This document shows, in pieces, positions 48,101 through 49,952 of a DNA stretch of 49,952 bases (position 1 is the first letter of the stretch; every line of letters starts with the position of its first letter). A program made the position numbers and the translations under genes. The stretch is from Brachionus koreanus (lineage: Eukaryota; Rotifera; Eurotatoria; Ploima; Brachionidae): positions 228,916-278,867 of the forward strand of contig PJRA01000274.1 in assembly GCA_016987375.1 (NCBI GenBank), read 5' to 3'. A model generated the notes under the pieces. It ran no database searches. It had not been told where the DNA came from and saw nothing but the letters and a program-made list of their open reading frames with translations.

Positions 48101-48806
48101 TTGGTGCCAAAATAATTTCATCTATTTCAAAATTATCATTGCACTCGTTAAGAAGATTCAAGTTATTGTTTGTCGGTAGGGCTTTAGAACTTTCACTATT
48201 AGCCAAAATCTGCTTGGCTAACTCTTCACTTATTTGACCAGATTGAATTATTTGTTGAACCAAATTTTGCTGTACATTAAAATCCTTTTCCAACTGATTC
48301 AATTCATATTCTAATTCGTTGTTTAAATATTCTTTTTGAGCGGCTAGAACTCCTTTGTTCAGGGTTAAATTTAGAAATTTTCTAATCATAAACTTAGCCT
48401 CATCAATTGAACCGATAGTGAGAACCAAATTTTCCAAAGAATAGTAATCAGTTCCATCTTTAGCCTCGTCTAACTGAATTATATTAGTCTGACACTCAGC
48501 AATTTGATCCTGAAGATACTCGATATTTGATTTCATTATGTCAATTTGCTCTTTTATTTCTTCAAGTTTGTTTGTCTCTATGGCTGACTTGGAATTTATG
48601 GCATCTGTACTAGCTGTGCTAGAACTAGAACTATTTGCGCTCAGACTATTTGAGTTTGTCATGTTAGACTCTTGCAACAAAGCTTTTTCATACCGTTTGA
48701 GTAAGCGATTCAATTTACGACTAATACGCTCGCGTTGTTCCAAAAATCGCTCCATTTCGCGTTCTATCAAACTTATCGTTTGTTTTTTGACAATAATTGC
48801 GTTTAT
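45170..48806 (-). CDS. KIF21: Kinesin-4 family protein KIF21, C-terminal part (motor beyond right edge)
   Basis: Microtubule plus-end kinesin that restrains microtubule growth. Exons seen (minus): 48806-47518, 46604-46281, 46227-45741, 45473-45262, 45206-45170. Phases agree and give 782 C-terminal residues. The first exon opens with INAIIVKKQTISLIEREMER, matching the regulatory coiled coil of KIF21A/B. Next come a Ser tract, QIAECQTNIIQLDEAKDG, KGVLAAQKEYL and an acidic, Ser-rich linker. The linker ends SPPGSPNYKRMSSRDNNVFN, as in KIF21 just before the GIVKPYSG segment. The four small exons encode a seven-bladed WD40 propeller: AEGHSKAILSID, TSSKDSTAKVWDL, ITGSKDHYIKIFEI, PPHYDGVQSLC and NAHKDWIYSL, ending DATVRIWRREK. 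KIF21A and KIF21B arose within vertebrates, so the un-lettered name is used. Upstream exons with the motor must lie right of 49952. Confidence 0.94.
47223..47260. repeat. Perfect 13-bp inverted repeat in a KIF21 intron
   Basis: TGCCTTATGTAGA at 47223-47235 faces TCTACATAAGGCA at 47248-47260 across a 12-bp loop. With a one-base offset the match extends a few bases outward. It could be a tiny foldback element or simply an intronic stem. Confidence 0.7.
47318..47437. mobile_element. MITE-like element bounded by TTAA, in a KIF21 intron
   Basis: About 120 bp. The ends are TTAATACTAGAAAGACGGGT and, on the other strand, TTAAATACTAGAAAACCCTG, so both start with TTAA and share TACTAGAAA. The centre holds a perfect 9-bp hairpin, GAGGTGTTT/AAACACCTC, at 47374-47394. 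TTAA flanks suggest a piggyBac-type insertion. There is no coding capacity. Confidence 0.45.
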
Positions 48807-49588
48807 CTATTTGCAAAACAAAAATATTAGTATCCTAAAGATTAACAAAACATGACAATAAAGAAAATTTTTATTTTGAAATTATTTACTTAATTTCAAA
48901 GTGTTCCAAAATCATAAAAATAATCGCTAACAGATTAATTTGTCAAAAAAATGATCTCGAATAATTAAAAAGTGAAAATAGCAGGTTTAAATCAAAAAAA
49001 TTTAAATTTTTTCAAAACTTAATTGAGGTAACTGGACTGAGTTGTAAACTAGATTATTGATTATTATTTGAAGTATATTGTTAGTAGTTTCCCTTCTATT
49101 CGTGTATTATTGTACAAATACAGTGCCTTAAATTAACTTGTCACATCATCTTATCTGATAATTTTTACCCTTTACTCTTTTAGCTTTTATCAACTAATTT
49201 AATTAAAAAAAATAAAAATATTTTATTTCAATAAGTGAATTTCAATAGATAAAGATAAATGTTTAAAATTTAAAATTATTTTTTTAAAAAACAGGCAAAA
49301 ATTTTTAATGTTTCTAAAAGTCAAACTAAACAGACTATAGAAATGACAAAGGTTAGCTTTGCCAATCCGAAAATTATATCTTAAATTTTAAGGCTAAATT
49401 CGTCACGATTGTAAAAACTATAAAGAAACTTGGAATTAAACTATGAAGGCTAAAAATACATTTCGCTATTCAAACAAAACTCTGGATACTACAGAATGAT
49501 TTCATCTAAAAATTTATTTTTAAAAAAGAATATTTTAAAACACTTAAGTATAAAATTATTTGTAACCTTACCTATTGAAATAACAGAG

Positions 49589-49627
49589 CTTTTATTCTTA
49601 ATTCTGATGATGAATTAAGAATAAAAG
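49589..49627. repeat. Perfect 16-bp inverted repeat
   Basis: CTTTTATTCTTAATTC and GAATTAAGAATAAAAG flank a 7-base loop, TGATGAT. The word ATTCTGATGATG also recurs just downstream (from about 49629), so a short local duplication accompanies the stem. Confidence 0.85.
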
Positions 49628-49826
49628 ATTCTGATGATGGATAAAATAATGCTGTCAGAATCTGGCGTTTCTAAAAAACCTTTATGCATGAAACTAAAAT
49701 TGGTATAATAAAAAAACACAAAAAGCAAAATTTGAGCGTGACTTTGCTTGCTAACGAATACAATGTCATTACATCGACAATATCCACGATTCTTTCAGGT
49801 TTCATATTAAAAAATACTGTAACACC

Positions 49827-49862
49827 CGACTGAGCCGACCCCTCTCTATGGAGGCTCAGTCG
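49827..49862. repeat. Perfect 10-bp GC-rich inverted repeat
   Basis: CGACTGAGCC at 49827-49836 pairs with GGCTCAGTCG at 49853-49862 across a 16-base loop. Its GC content stands out from the surroundings. Confidence 0.8.
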
Positions 49863-49952
49863 AGTATTTAAAGACATTATTTTTGTTTTTGAGAGAGTTT
49901 TTTAATAAAGAAGTAGAGAAGAAAGTATTTTTTCTTTCCCTCCCTCTCTCTC

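Larger units (their letters stand above)
48807..49952. other. KIF21 intron or upstream region with two hairpins
   Basis: No KIF21 exon is recognisable to the right of 48806, so this is probably intron. It contains a perfect 16-bp inverted repeat (49589-49627) and a perfect 10-bp GC-rich one (49827-49862), and it ends in a CT-rich run from about 49930 to the window edge. Confidence 0.5.

Noticed and set aside
48538..48855. 105-residue plus-strand open frame
   Set aside because: It is antisense to the KIF21 coiled-coil exon.
49671..49877. 68-residue minus-strand open frame near the right edge
   Set aside because: It spans the GC-rich hairpin and has no recognisable domain, so repeat-derived sequence explains it better.
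1..49952. CRISPR arrays, operons, ribosome binding sites, bacterial elements
   Set aside because: The window is intron-rich animal DNA; no direct-repeat/spacer array or prokaryotic gene structure is present.

Overview
This window looks like AT-rich nuclear DNA of an invertebrate animal. The genes are split by many short GT-AG introns, often 40-70 bp, with a few kilobase-sized ones. The conserved gene set (Notch-type ligand, ESCRT-III, axonemal dynein factor, cytosolic Fe-S assembly, PRMT5, KIF21, an amidated neuropeptide precursor) is metazoan. A motile-cilia gene argues against nematodes. The composition and compact introns would suit a spiralian such as a monogonont rotifer, but that placement is an inference. 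All exon models below were joined by hand from splice sites, reading frame and phase.

Layout. 1-11339 (minus): a giant Notch-ligand-type gene with signal peptide, MNNL domain, two DSL domains, about 41 EGF repeats and a roughly 490-residue membrane-proximal region that seems to consist of a repeated, unrecognised module. Its 3' end runs off the left edge. 11.3-16.1 kb is non-coding and holds an 84-base assembly gap flanked by an inverted repeat. 16136-16940 (minus): CHMP3/VPS24, complete. 18857-30621 (minus): DNAI7/CASC1, complete, 12 exons. Two of its large introns each host an opposite-strand gene: a CD225/dispanin membrane protein (26956-27484) and an intronless unknown gene of unusual base composition (22903-23793).

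About 31.0-31.74 kb (minus) is a decayed Tc1/mariner transposase. 33000-34753 (minus, CIAO3) and 34914-37441 (plus, PRMT5) are complete genes arranged head to head, with 160 bp between start codons. A 5'-truncated, broken LINE reverse transcriptase lies just past the PRMT5 stop. 40142-40627 (minus) encodes a prepro-neuropeptide with four predicted amidated peptides that I cannot assign to a family. 45170-48806 (minus) holds the C-terminal exons of KIF21 (coiled coil, linker, WD40 propeller); the motor domain lies beyond the right edge.

The genes do not form one pathway. Most are housekeeping or developmental. The most unusual items are the double-DSL giant ligand with its repeated juxtamembrane module, the two nested genes, and the neuropeptide precursor.
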